DNA of 64,000 nt, from assembly GCA_023666335.1 (NCBI GenBank), contig JAMPCE010000003.1:1-64000 (forward strand), in the 5' to 3' direction. The translations under genes were made by a program, and so were the position numbers. Under the pieces are notes generated by a model. It was not told the DNA's origin. It worked only from the letters and a program-made list of their open reading frames with translations, and did no database searches. The DNA comes from a bacterium (GTDB lineage: Bacteria; Bacillota; Clostridia; Lachnospirales; Lachnospiraceae). Positions within the stretch are counted from its first letter, which is position 1, and each line of letters begins with the position of its first letter. Shown here one piece after another: positions 1 through 8,047 of this stretch.

Positions 1-1761
1 AAATATAAGAAAGCGCTGAGAGCGGATCAGGACTATACCTATACCGTACAGGATGCATCAGGAGAAACCGTTACGCTTGACAATAAGGGGCGGCTTGCGT
101 TAAACGCAGGCACATACACGCTGGCGGTCACGGGAAAGGGCAATTACACGGGGACCATCGAGAGGAGACTGTATGTGTCGGAAAAGCAGAAGCTCATCAA
201 GAATGCCGCCGTCACGCTGGGAAAGAACCAGAAGACGCGCCCCTATACGGGGGAGGATGTGACCCTGACGCCGGGGTATCATGATGCGGAGACGAAGAAG
301 AACTACAAAGTGGCGGCGGACGGTACGGTCAGCAGCGAAGCAGAGGGAAATGCGAATGATATCTTTTTGGTAAAGGCAGGGAAGACCAGCCTGCTGTGGG
401 GTAAGGATTATACGGTCAGCTATACAGACAACCGGGCTGTCGGCACGGCGACCATGACCGTCACGGGCATCGGGGAGTACCGCGGCACGAAGAGCGTGGC
501 CTTCAAGATCACAGGCACGGCTTTCAGCGCAAAGACCATCGACGTAAAGACCTCCGCCGACCAGACGGACGAAAGAGCCTTCAAAGCGTCCATGCCCTAT
601 ACCGGCAGGGCGGTGACACAGAACAAGGTCGTCCTGACGACGAAAGTGACGAAAAACAATCCGGCCGCGGAAGAACTGACCTATGGGAAGCATTATACGA
701 TCACTTATAAGAACAACGTGAAGAAAGGGACTGCCACCATGACCTTTACGGCGAAGCCTGAGTCGGGCTATACCGGGAAGTTCAACAAGACTTTCAAGAT
801 CGGGCAGCAGTATCTGTCGGAAGACATGTTCGTAAGGATACTTCCGGACGGCACCGCAGGGACGGAACGGAAAAACCCTCAGGTGGCCAGCCGCGATGAG
901 AAGAAGCACACCGTCACCGTGGAGTGGGATGAGGATGCGGTCCATTCCAAAGGCGGCGCATCGCTCTCCTTTGCACTGAAAAATGAAAAGGGCGATGAGC
1001 TTAAGCAGGGGACGGACTATACGGTCAGCTATAAGGACAACAAGGCGGCTACGAAGAAGAGCGCGGGAGCGGCTGTCATATCCGGCAGCAAGCAGCCCGT
1101 CATGACCATCAAAGGAAAAGGGAACTATGCGGGGACCCTCTCCGTACAGTTCCAGATCATCCCCGCGTCCATCGCTTCCGGCAGCCTGACCGTGTCGGCG
1201 GCGCAGGTACAGAAGAAGAACGGCATGAAGCTTAAGGACTTCAAACTGAAAGCCACGGACGGGAAGACGGTATTGAAGGCGAGCGTGGACTATACGGTCG
1301 ATGAGAGCGGCTGTACGCCCGAGATCATACAGGCTTACGCGGATTCACTTGAGACGGGGGCGGCAGCGCCCGCGCCGAAAGCGGTCCTTAAGGGCATCGG
1401 GAACTACGAGACAAAGGATGCGGACGGAAATGACGTGACAAGAGAGATCCTCCTGTCAGACTATATCTATCTGACAAAGTTCACGGCGAAGAACATCAAA
1501 GTCGAAGTGATCGGGGACAGGACCTATACCGGGCAGAACGTCGAGCCGACCATAAAAGTCAGCTACTATCAGGACAATAACGCCAAACAGCAGGGGGCTG
1601 TGGGCACGGAGCTGACGGAGGGGAAAGACTATACGGCCACCTATGGCGCTAAGAACATCGCGGCGGGCAGGAACAAAGGGAGCATCACAGTTACCGGCGC
1701 GGGTACTTATGGCGGCAGCGTGACGGTGAAGTTTGATATCGCAAAGAAAGCGATCTATTAA
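1..1761 (+). CDS. Repeat-rich surface protein, 3' part (5' end outside window)
   Basis: The reading frame is open from base 1, so the GTG at 175 is not the real start and about 586 C-terminal residues are visible. The sequence is a string of beta-rich modules of roughly 90-110 residues. Each ends in a motif of the type DYTVSYxDN followed by GTATMTVTGxGxYxGT, as in residues matching YTVSYTDN, YTITYKNN, YTVSYKDN and YTATYGAK. This pattern is common in Ig-like bacterial surface proteins of Lachnospiraceae. The protein ends about seven residues after the last module, with no sorting signal or membrane segment, so any anchor or catalytic domain must lie upstream. The partner or substrate cannot be told from what is here. 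The frame and repeats are seen directly; surface location is inferred. Confidence 0.85.
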   Translation, partial: KYKKALRADQDYTYTVQDASGETVTLDNKGRLALNAGTYTLAVTGKGNYTGTIERRLYVSEKQKLIKNAAVTLGKNQKTRPYTGEDVTLTPGYHDAETKKNYKVAADGTVSSEAEGNANDIFLVKAGKTSLLWGKDYTVSYTDNRAVGTATMTVTGIGEYRGTKSVAFKITGTAFSAKTIDVKTSADQTDERAFKASMPYTGRAVTQNKVVLTTKVTKNNPAAEELTYGKHYTITYKNNVKKGTATMTFTAKPESGYTGKFNKTFKIGQQYLSEDMFVRILPDGTAGTERKNPQVASRDEKKHTVTVEWDEDAVHSKGGASLSFALKNEKGDELKQGTDYTVSYKDNKAATKKSAGAAVISGSKQPVMTIKGKGNYAGTLSVQFQIIPASIASGSLTVSAAQVQKKNGMKLKDFKLKATDGKTVLKASVDYTVDESGCTPEIIQAYADSLETGAAAPAPKAVLKGIGNYETKDADGNDVTREILLSDYIYLTKFTAKNIKVEVIGDRTYTGQNVEPTIKVSYYQDNNAKQQGAVGTELTEGKDYTATYGAKNIAAGRNKGSITVTGAGTYGGSVTVKFDIAKKAIY

Positions 1762-1799
1762 AGAGAGATATCTATAAGAGAGATATTTATAACGAGGTA

Positions 1800-1838
1800 C
1801 AGGCGCCGGGGAGAGATCCTTCGGCGCCTGAATTTTTA
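1800..1838 (+). terminator. Rho-independent terminator after the repeat protein
   Basis: A 9-bp perfect stem (CAGGCGCCG at 1800-1808 with CGGCGCCTG at 1822-1830) is followed by AATTTTTATT. It sits 39 bases after the stop codon and ahead of the blaI promoter. Confidence 0.85.
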
Positions 1839-1893
1839 TTGTCTTGATGATTCTTGAAAGGAATTATTTGAAAGGAATTATTCATAAAAAGGG

Positions 1894-1922
1894 TTGACAG
1901 GCGTATACCGCTCGTGTATGAT
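1894..1922 (+). promoter_or_regulatory. Promoter of the blaI-blaR operon
   Basis: TTGACA (1894-1899) and TATGAT (1917-1922) are separated by 17 bp, close to the sigma-A consensus. A GTATAC motif (1902-1907) lies inside the spacer, so repressor bound there would cover the promoter. Confidence 0.85.
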
Positions 1923-1932
1923 ACAGGCATGA

Positions 1933-1950
1933 GGTATACATTCGTATACC
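1933..1950 (+). promoter_or_regulatory. Palindromic operator, probably for the BlaI-type repressor
   Basis: GGTATAC (1933-1939) and GTATACC (1944-1950) form a perfect inverted repeat with a 4-base centre, placed just downstream of the -10 box. A related imperfect copy, GTATAC ... GTATGATAC, overlaps the promoter at 1902-1924. Two such sites suit a dimeric winged-helix repressor that controls its own operon. Confidence 0.7.
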
Positions 1951-1973
1951 AAAAAATGGAAAGGAAGCACGAT

Positions 1974-2357
1974 ATGGTCAGTTTATCAGACGGAGAATGG
2001 AAGATCATGAATCAGCTCTGGGAGCGCGAAAGCACGATCACGGAGCTTACGAATGAACTGGAAAAAGAGACGGGGTGGGACAAGCACATCGTGATCACCA
2101 TGCTTTCCCGCATGGAAAAGAAAGGCGCGGCGGCGCACAAAGACGGCGGCAGGGCAAAGATCTTCTATCCGCTGGTGACGAGAGAGGAAGTCTCCATGCA
2201 GGAAACCAGAGGGTTTTTGCAGAAAGTCTATCGCGGAAGTCTGGGGATGATGGTCAATGCTATGGTGGAGGAACAGGCGTTGTCCGACGAGGAGATCAAA
2301 GAGTTGTACGGCATTCTGGAGCAGGCAAAGAAGAAAAAGGAAGGCGGGAAATCATGA
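1974..2357 (+). CDS. BlaI/MecI-family transcriptional repressor
   Basis: This 127-residue winged-helix protein has the BlaI/MecI pattern: SLSDGEWKIMNQLW at the N-terminus, a recognition helix around VITMLSRMEKKG, then a C-terminal dimerisation helix. Proteins of this family are about 125 residues long, bind palindromic operators and are inactivated when a partner M56 membrane protease responds to a signal. The start at 1974 is chosen because AGGAAG lies 6 bases upstream; an in-frame ATG at 1914 falls on the start side of the -10 box and cannot be used. The stop codon overlaps the start of the protease gene by four bases, so translation is probably coupled. A beta-lactam signal should not be assumed (see the next gene). 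Confidence 0.9.
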   Translation: MVSLSDGEWKIMNQLWERESTITELTNELEKETGWDKHIVITMLSRMEKKGAAAHKDGGRAKIFYPLVTREEVSMQETRGFLQKVYRGSLGMMVNAMVEEQALSDEEIKELYGILEQAKKKKEGGKS

Positions 2358-4678
2358 AAGAGATTTTGATTACTTCGACAGTTTTGATCATCAGTATCCT
2401 ACTGATCCGGCGGATTTTCCGCGGAAAGATCAGCAGCAGATTACAGTATGCGCTCTGGCTTTTGGTGGCGCTTCGGCTGGCGCTGCCCGTTTCGGCGCAG
2501 TTTGACTTAGGGCCGTTCTCCCGCTTCCGCCTGCTGGACCTTGTGGAGGAAGATCAGAGCGGCATCGCACAGCGGCTGGAGGAGACTGTCCGTCTGGAGG
2601 AGCCGATCCGGATGACGGTAAGTTCCGGCAACGTCCTGTTTCGCCTGTTTACCACGGATGATATCAAGGAGACGCTGGAGGGAATGCCGGACGATGGACC
2701 GACTTCCGTATTTCTGGCGGGAACGCTGGGCTTTTCCCGGCTGGATGTGCTGTGGTTTCTGTGGGGGATCGGCGCGCTCGTTGTGGGCGTTTGGATCGTG
2801 GCGTCCAATATCCTGTTCAGCCGTAGACTAAAGAAGACAAGGCAGCCTTTTGACTTACCCGAAAGCATGAGAACGGCGGTTTTTGACGGGGCGAAAGAGA
2901 GCGGCGGGAAGAACGGGAACAGGCTGTTTTCAAAGGCGAGCCTCAGGATGAAATATTTTCTGGCGAACAATCTGTCATCACCCTGCCTGTACGGATTTCC
3001 CGGGCGGGAGGCGGTTTACCTGACGGCGGAAGTGGTGGAGGATGCAGAAAGATTACGACATGTAATCACGCATGAACTTGTTCATAAAAAGCACGGCGAC
3101 AGTTTTTGGGCGCTTCTGCGCAGTATTTTCGTGACCGTATACTGGTTTCATCCGTTGGTGTGGGCAGCCGCTGTCTGTTCAAAGCGGGACTGCGAGCTGG
3201 CGTGCGACGAGAGGGCTTTGGCGATCCTCGGAGAGGAGGAACGGATCTCTTACGGGGAGACTCTGCTTTCCATCATTACAAGGAAAGGGCGCATTTCCGA
3301 CTTGTTCTGCACGGCTACGACCATGACGGGGAGCGGTAAGAGCGTGAAAGAGCGGATCCGCTTTATCGCAAAGGAGCCGAAAGTGTTTTATGCGGCGGCG
3401 GCGGGCGCGCTCGTCCTGATTGCGGCGGTATGTCTCTTTGTCTTTACCAGAGACGTTCGGTTTCGCGGGGTGACGGTGGACAGCCGGGAGGGGCTGGTCG
3501 TCATGGGCGCGGATATGCAGATACAGCTTCCCGCAAGTATCGGCGGGATCAGCGGTTGTGTGACGGAGCGGGAAAGTGACGATATTGTCATATATCATGT
3601 TGCCGCGCAGGAGGAAGTAGGCAGGTTTTCCCAGATGCCCCTTGCGGATGCGCTGGATCTGGCAGATGAGGGGCGGGAGGTCATGCCGATCGGATATTAC
3701 GGCAGAAATGATCTCTTACGGGTCTATCTGGGAGAGCCTTACAGCAGGACGGAGCATACCTATACGCCCGCGGAGAGTGTGACAGAGCATACTTATACAC
3801 CCGCAGACGGAGCGACGCAGGGCGTTTTGAGCCATGAGGATGTTTATCTGCCAAATGAGACGATTACAGTGGCGGATGAGACAGCGACTGTTGAGATGAG
3901 CAGTACACACACTTACACGCCTGCGGAGGGCGTACCCGGCACAGACAGCAATGTGATCGTGACGGACGTGGAGACCTATGTTTTAGATGAGGACGACAAA
4001 ACGTATGTCCTGAACGATGAAGAGGAGCTGTCAGTAGATTACCTGCCGAACGAAAACATTACCACAAGCACTTACCAGCCTGTCGAAGTAAATGCGGACA
4101 ACATTGATAACAACTGTTATGTTTACGTCAGGGCGGATTTTGATAAGGCGCCTGAAAAGTATCGGGAAGAAATGGAGTTTATCGACAACGAACTGCAAAA
4201 GGCGGCGGATGGGGTGATCGTACTGAGCCTGAATCGGGAATTGCGGGAGCAGCTTTTTGACGCCCTGACCGAAAACCGCACACCCTATGTGGGGGACGCT
4301 TCCAAAGTGGGCGCGCTGCTCGACGCCCTGCCGCTGCCGCCGACCATGAACCGCACGGGGGATTTTTCCCTGCAAACGGCAAAGGAGCCGTATTCTCTGC
4401 GCTTTTCCTACGAGATGAGTACGGATCTCTTTACGCAGGAAGATAAGGATATGCTGTACTTTAATGCCGCGATGCTCTTTTATGCGATCGGCAATGTGGA
4501 GGAACTTGCGATCGAAATCAAGAGTCCGCGCGAAAGCGCCCAGATGGCAGTTTATTATAATAATGCGCTGGAACAGGAGTTTTCGGCGCTGCGGGAGGTA
4601 GATTACGAGGATGAGAAAGCGTTCCGGGAAGGGCTGCCGGAGCTCGCGGCAGCCGTTGCAGGGAAGTTTGTGGAGTAA
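2354..4678 (+). CDS. M56-family membrane metalloprotease, BlaR1/MecR1-like, without penicillin-binding domain
   Basis: The 774-residue product starts with hydrophobic helices, then has the M56 zinc site HELVH at residues 240-244 with the downstream glutamate in ELACDE (E281). Another membrane helix follows near residues 355-375. In BlaR1 a C-terminal penicillin-binding sensor follows. Here the extracellular part (about 400 residues) shows no SxxK/SxN/KTG transpeptidase motifs. It has three copies of a HTYTPAE-like repeat and an acidic linker, then a domain resembling the DUF4825-type ends seen on other clostridial M56 proteins. The likely role is to sense an envelope signal and remove the BlaI partner. 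The protease site and missing sensor motifs are seen directly; the signal is unknown. It overlaps blaI by 4 bp. Confidence 0.85.
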   Translation: MKEILITSTVLIISILLIRRIFRGKISSRLQYALWLLVALRLALPVSAQFDLGPFSRFRLLDLVEEDQSGIAQRLEETVRLEEPIRMTVSSGNVLFRLFTTDDIKETLEGMPDDGPTSVFLAGTLGFSRLDVLWFLWGIGALVVGVWIVASNILFSRRLKKTRQPFDLPESMRTAVFDGAKESGGKNGNRLFSKASLRMKYFLANNLSSPCLYGFPGREAVYLTAEVVEDAERLRHVITHELVHKKHGDSFWALLRSIFVTVYWFHPLVWAAAVCSKRDCELACDERALAILGEEERISYGETLLSIITRKGRISDLFCTATTMTGSGKSVKERIRFIAKEPKVFYAAAAGALVLIAAVCLFVFTRDVRFRGVTVDSREGLVVMGADMQIQLPASIGGISGCVTERESDDIVIYHVAAQEEVGRFSQMPLADALDLADEGREVMPIGYYGRNDLLRVYLGEPYSRTEHTYTPAESVTEHTYTPADGATQGVLSHEDVYLPNETITVADETATVEMSSTHTYTPAEGVPGTDSNVIVTDVETYVLDEDDKTYVLNDEEELSVDYLPNENITTSTYQPVEVNADNIDNNCYVYVRADFDKAPEKYREEMEFIDNELQKAADGVIVLSLNRELREQLFDALTENRTPYVGDASKVGALLDALPLPPTMNRTGDFSLQTAKEPYSLRFSYEMSTDLFTQEDKDMLYFNAAMLFYAIGNVEELAIEIKSPRESAQMAVYYNNALEQEFSALREVDYEDEKAFREGLPELAAAVAGKFVE

Positions 4679-4691
4679 ATTTGGCAATGTG

Positions 4692-5705
4692 TTACGGGCA
4701 CCATAATATTTGAATGATGTCTTCCCCGTATTTTTCAACTTTAATATTGCCGAATCCTGAAACCTGTAATAAAGCTTCTTTTGTGCGCGGCATTTTTTCT
4801 GCCAAATCCTGCATCTGTGCATCGTTAAAAATATAAAATGGTTTTATTCCTTCCGCCTTACTCTGGTTTAGACGGTATTCCCTTAAGCGCTGAAGGATAT
4901 TTTCTTTGTAGTTTTCTATGGGATCCTCTTCGGGAACAGAGGTCTGACTATTTATATCCTGTAGAAGTTTTTCGTATTTCTGTGCATAATCCGATTTACT
5001 CGGTCGATGCTGCTCCAGGTAAAAATTTGCCAGTTGCCGCATGGTTTCATTGTTCATTTCATCTTTTGCTTCATGATCTTTTTTCCTGATATAGGCAATC
5101 AGCTGATCGGCCCGGATCACCTGCGACTTTATTTCTTTGGGCGCATATTTTGCATTAAGGTATGTTTTTGGATTCGCCAGTACGACGATGGATTGATAAG
5201 TATCTTCAAAAAACCTTTCGAACAGCATTTTTGAAAAAAAATTACTTTTGCTGTTTTTACGGATCTCTTTTAATACTTGCAGATGCCGCTGATTTTGGGT
5301 GACCGGAGAATAGATCCCCTCTTTTATAGGCTTTCCGGAAATCTCATATTTTCGGATAAACGCTCCTGTATGATCGATGTCGATATTTCCGATCAAATTT
5401 TTGCATTCGATGACATAAATATGCTTTTTTGTGATAACTAAATAATCAATCTGTGCAGATAAATCGCCGTATTCTAAATAAATGTCATGAAGAATGTACA
5501 TATCCATGCCACTGTTTTTTAACTCGAAAGCAATGTTAGATTCACCATATTTTCCGGCGTTGGCGATATTGAGCTGTTTTTGGATCTGGCGTTTGTGCTC
5601 TTTCGGCGTCTGAGATAAGAGATCTTGAAGTTTTGCGATATAAGTATCTGCGTCGCTTGCCTCTTTCAAAAAGACAGGACCGATGCTTTTTGTAAATATC
5701 CCCAT
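4692..5705 (-). CDS. NERD and HRDC domain protein (putative nuclease-related)
   Basis: The 337-residue protein has a NERD domain at about residues 45-170, with the nuclease-like signature QIDYLVITKKHIYVIECKN (acidic residue, then E-x-K). A C-terminal HRDC domain (about 265-335) carries the FNDAQMQDLAEKMP ... LLQVSGFGNIKVEKYG pattern seen in RecQ and RNase D. NERD is a restriction-endonuclease-like fold linked to DNA processing, and HRDC binds nucleic acid, so a role in DNA handling is likely but unproven. A GGGGGA ribosome binding site precedes the ATG. It converges on the M56 protease gene with only 13 bases between. Confidence 0.85.
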   Translation of the reverse strand: MGIFTKSIGPVFLKEASDADTYIAKLQDLLSQTPKEHKRQIQKQLNIANAGKYGESNIAFELKNSGMDMYILHDIYLEYGDLSAQIDYLVITKKHIYVIECKNLIGNIDIDHTGAFIRKYEISGKPIKEGIYSPVTQNQRHLQVLKEIRKNSKSNFFSKMLFERFFEDTYQSIVVLANPKTYLNAKYAPKEIKSQVIRADQLIAYIRKKDHEAKDEMNNETMRQLANFYLEQHRPSKSDYAQKYEKLLQDINSQTSVPEEDPIENYKENILQRLREYRLNQSKAEGIKPFYIFNDAQMQDLAEKMPRTKEALLQVSGFGNIKVEKYGEDIIQILWCP

Positions 5706-5786
5706 AAATTCCCCCGTTTTCTGTCAAAATTGTTGTCGATAAAAGTCATGTTTTTAAGTTTCCCGAATGTATCTATCATAACATAT

Positions 5787-5814
5787 GATATAGCACGGCG
5801 GTACTATATTTCAA
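5787..5814 (-). promoter_or_regulatory. Possible promoter of the NERD gene
   Basis: On the minus strand TTGAAA (5814-5809) and TATATC (5792-5787) are 16 bp apart, about 80 bases before the start codon. The match is moderate. Confidence 0.35.
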
Positions 5815-5986
5815 GAAAAATTAAGAATTCATAAAACTTTTTCTTAAGTTCTCCCCTCTAATATATAGCGTGGAGTTGCTATTGTGCTTTAGAGAGATTT
5901 TAAAGAAAAGTACGCTATGATAGAGGCAGAAAGTGCAGGGCTTCCGTTTTGGGCGCCGCTGCGCTGTCACAAAAGAGGGGGACAGC

Positions 5987-6835
5987 ATGGGACAGGCATC
6001 AGGAAACGGCGGAAGAAAAGAGATCGAACTGTGGGAACTTTCCGGGGAGGATGACGATCCCCGCATGATGCGCCTTGCGGAGCCGACAGGGAAAGCAGCC
6101 GGACATAGGACGCGGCAGGCGCGTTCGGCGCAGGCTGTCAAACGCCGCCGGGCGAAGCGCAGGAAAGTGCTTTTATATCGTATTTTTGCATTGTTTATGA
6201 TCGTAGTCTGCTTAGTGCTGATCTATCAGACGACAGGGGCAATCTACCGCATGATACACAACGTAAAAGCCGGCAGAGGGAAAGGGATCGTGGAGGTCGT
6301 GTCCGAAAGAATGGAAGGAGACCGGATCGAACCGCCGGAGATCCTCGTTGATTATCTGGAGGTGAACGACTATTCCAGACCCGGGACGAAATTAGAGAAA
6401 ATCGAGAATATTTTTGTGCACTACACGGCAAATCCCGGCACTTCCGCACAGCAGAACCGCAGCTATTTTGCGAATCTGGCCAAGACAAGAGAGCGGGCGG
6501 CAAGCGCACACTTTATCATCGGCTATGAAGGCGAACTGATCCAGTGCATCCCGCTGAAAGAACAAGCCTATGCGGTAGCCACCAGAAACGGGGATTCCGT
6601 TTCCATCGAGTGCTGTTATCTGGACGAGGACGGAAAGTTTACGCAGGAGACTTACGATACGCTGGTACATACCCTTGCATGGCTGTGTCAGGAATACCGT
6701 CTGTCCACGGACGATATCCTGCGGCATTACGACTGCGGCGGCAAACTCTGTCCGCTCTACTATGTCGAACACGAGGACGCGTGGGAGAAGCTGCTTACGG
6801 ATGTGAAATCATATGAAGACTCATCGCAATCATAG
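5987..6835 (+). CDS. Membrane-anchored N-acetylmuramoyl-L-alanine amidase (Amidase_2/PGRP fold)
   Basis: The 282-residue product has a basic cytoplasmic N-terminus, one membrane helix (about 64-85) and an outside amidase domain from about residue 135. Zinc ligands expected for the family are visible: H145 in FVHYTA, H247 in LRHYDC and C255 in GKLCP. The core HFIIGYEGE also fits. The enzyme should cut the bond between N-acetylmuramic acid and the stem peptide in peptidoglycan. The ATG at 5987 is preferred over an upstream in-frame start because AGGGGG lies just upstream. The long charged N-terminus before the helix implies a type II membrane orientation. A housekeeping role in wall turnover is inferred. 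Confidence 0.9.
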   Translation: MGQASGNGGRKEIELWELSGEDDDPRMMRLAEPTGKAAGHRTRQARSAQAVKRRRAKRRKVLLYRIFALFMIVVCLVLIYQTTGAIYRMIHNVKAGRGKGIVEVVSERMEGDRIEPPEILVDYLEVNDYSRPGTKLEKIENIFVHYTANPGTSAQQNRSYFANLAKTRERAASAHFIIGYEGELIQCIPLKEQAYAVATRNGDSVSIECCYLDEDGKFTQETYDTLVHTLAWLCQEYRLSTDDILRHYDCGGKLCPLYYVEHEDAWEKLLTDVKSYEDSSQS

Positions 6836-6845
6836 TATAGATCAT

Positions 6846-6878
6846 GGAGACTCGTCGTAGAGACAGGGTCTCCTTTTT
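6846..6878 (+). terminator. Weak terminator after the amidase gene
   Basis: GGAGAC (6846-6851) pairs with GTCTCC (6868-6873), followed by TTTTTAT. The stem is short, so leakage is likely. Confidence 0.4.
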
Positions 6879-6888
6879 ATGTTATACT
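6860..6888 (+). promoter_or_regulatory. Possible promoter of the araC-type regulator
   Basis: GAGACA (6860-6865) and TATACT (6883-6888) are separated by 17 bp. The -10 box is good and the -35 box moderate. It would place the 47-bp hairpin element in the 5' leader of the regulator mRNA. Confidence 0.4.
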
Positions 6889-6891
6889 AGA

Positions 6892-6938
6892 CGCAGACTC
6901 GGCAGTCTGCGTTCAAAGAATCGCGCTGCAATTCTTTC
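6892..6938 (+). repeat. Double-hairpin dispersed repeat, copy A
   Basis: This 47-bp element holds two small hairpins. CGCAGAC and GTCTGCG (6892-6911) enclose a 6-base loop, and AAAGAAT and ATTCTTT (6915-6937) enclose 9 bases. The same architecture, with identical 20-bp and 8-9-bp blocks and identical spacing, occurs in opposite orientation at 13071-13117. It lies in the leader of the AraC-type regulator. Confidence 0.8.
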
Positions 6939-6996
6939 CGGCGTTGCCGGGGATTATGGCATCTGTGTTATATGCCGGAAAACACGAGGTAACCTT

Positions 6997-7902
6997 ATGG
7001 AAAAAGCATATAAGTTAGAATTCGCGGGCGAACAGACCGGCAGCCTGTATGTGAACTGCTGCGGCCTTTCCCGCACGGAGCCGATGCACAGTTTCGGTCC
7101 CGCATTAAAACCGCACTATCTGATACACTATATCTTAAGCGGCAGGGGAAAATTTGTCATCGGCGGGGAAGAATATCCGCTGGAGGCGGGCTGCGGCTTT
7201 CTGATCACGCCCGACGAGCTGGCGTTTTATCAGGCGGACGAGGAGGAGCCGTGGACCTATGTGTGGGTCGGTTTCAGCGGGACGATGGCGGCGGAGTACC
7301 TGAATCATATCGGGCTTTCCGTGCGGCAGCCCGTTTTCCGCTCCGACGCCTCGGAGGAACTCTACCGCATCGTAAAGGATATGATGGAGCACAACACGTT
7401 CGATCTCTCCCACGATCTGCGCCGCAACGGGCAGCTTGGGGTGTTTCTCTCCGTCATTGCGGAGGGCAGCAGGGTAGAAAAAGAGGGGGAGGGCGAAAAA
7501 GCGAATATTTATGTTCGCAAAGCCGTCTCGTTTATCCAGAGCAATTACTGTAATCCCATTAAGGTGACGGATGTGGCGGACTATGTGTGTATCAACCGCA
7601 GTTACCTCTACACCCTGTTTCAGCATTCTATGGGAATGTCGCCCCAGCGGTTTCTTGCGACGTTCCGCATCACGAAAGCGGCGGAGCTTTTGCAGCTGAC
7701 TTCCCTGCCGATCGAGAGCATCGCGCTCTCCTGCGGCTATCAGGATCCGCTGGTATTTACGAAAGCGTTCCGGCAGTTGAAGCAGATGTCTCCCTCCGCG
7801 TTCCGCAAGGAGATGCAGAAAGGGGAGAATCGGCGCAATAAAGAGTATCTGCGGCAGGTGGAGGAATTTATTGCGCAGATCAATAGTCTGCAATCCTTTT
7901 AA
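6997..7902 (+). CDS. AraC-family transcriptional regulator, probably of galactose genes
   Basis: The 301-residue protein has an N-terminal cupin-like sensing domain (about 1-150; HYLIHYILSGRGKF, GFLITPDEL) and a C-terminal AraC DNA-binding domain with two helix-turn-helix motifs (YVCINRSYLYTLFQ and IALSCGYQDPLVFTKAFRQ). The ATG at 6997 is chosen because GAGGT lies upstream and the cupin begins right after it. Longer in-frame starts would have to read through the hairpin element. It sits directly upstream of galK and galT in the same direction, which suggests it senses galactose or a galactoside and activates them. Paired direct repeats in front of galK support this. Confidence 0.9.
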   Translation: MEKAYKLEFAGEQTGSLYVNCCGLSRTEPMHSFGPALKPHYLIHYILSGRGKFVIGGEEYPLEAGCGFLITPDELAFYQADEEEPWTYVWVGFSGTMAAEYLNHIGLSVRQPVFRSDASEELYRIVKDMMEHNTFDLSHDLRRNGQLGVFLSVIAEGSRVEKEGEGEKANIYVRKAVSFIQSNYCNPIKVTDVADYVCINRSYLYTLFQHSMGMSPQRFLATFRITKAAELLQLTSLPIESIALSCGYQDPLVFTKAFRQLKQMSPSAFRKEMQKGENRRNKEYLRQVEEFIAQINSLQSF

Positions 7903-7923
7903 AACTCAAAAATCCTGCTGGCA

Positions 7924-7951
7924 TGTAACATTTCGACAGGTTTGTGTAACA
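7924..7951 (+). promoter_or_regulatory. Two direct repeats, probable AraC-type activator site
   Basis: TGTAACA occurs at 7924-7930 and again at 7945-7951, 21 bp apart (two helical turns), as expected for an AraC-family dimer. The downstream copy lies near -47 relative to the predicted transcription start, a usual activator position. Confidence 0.55.
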
Positions 7952-7959
7952 AAGAGAAC

Positions 7960-7988
7960 TGTCTGAAATTGGAAAAAACAGATATAAT
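7960..7988 (+). promoter_or_regulatory. galKT promoter with perfect -10 and poor -35
   Basis: TATAAT at 7983-7988 is a perfect -10 box, but the -35 position (7960-7965, TGTCTG) is poor. That combination is typical of an activator-dependent promoter and agrees with the direct repeats just upstream. Confidence 0.55.
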
Positions 7989-8047
7989 GATAATAGAAAA
8001 AACGGGGTTATCAGGCAGGGAATCATCAACAGGGAAGGAGAGAGGGC

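Noticed and set aside
1974..4678. A classical beta-lactam resistance operon
   Set aside because: No beta-lactamase or penicillin-binding protein gene follows and the protease lacks the penicillin-binding sensor domain.
6844..6996. 51-residue N-terminal extension of the AraC-type regulator
   Set aside because: It would translate the 47-bp hairpin element, lacks a ribosome binding site and starts inside the weak terminator; the ATG at 6997 fits the family start.
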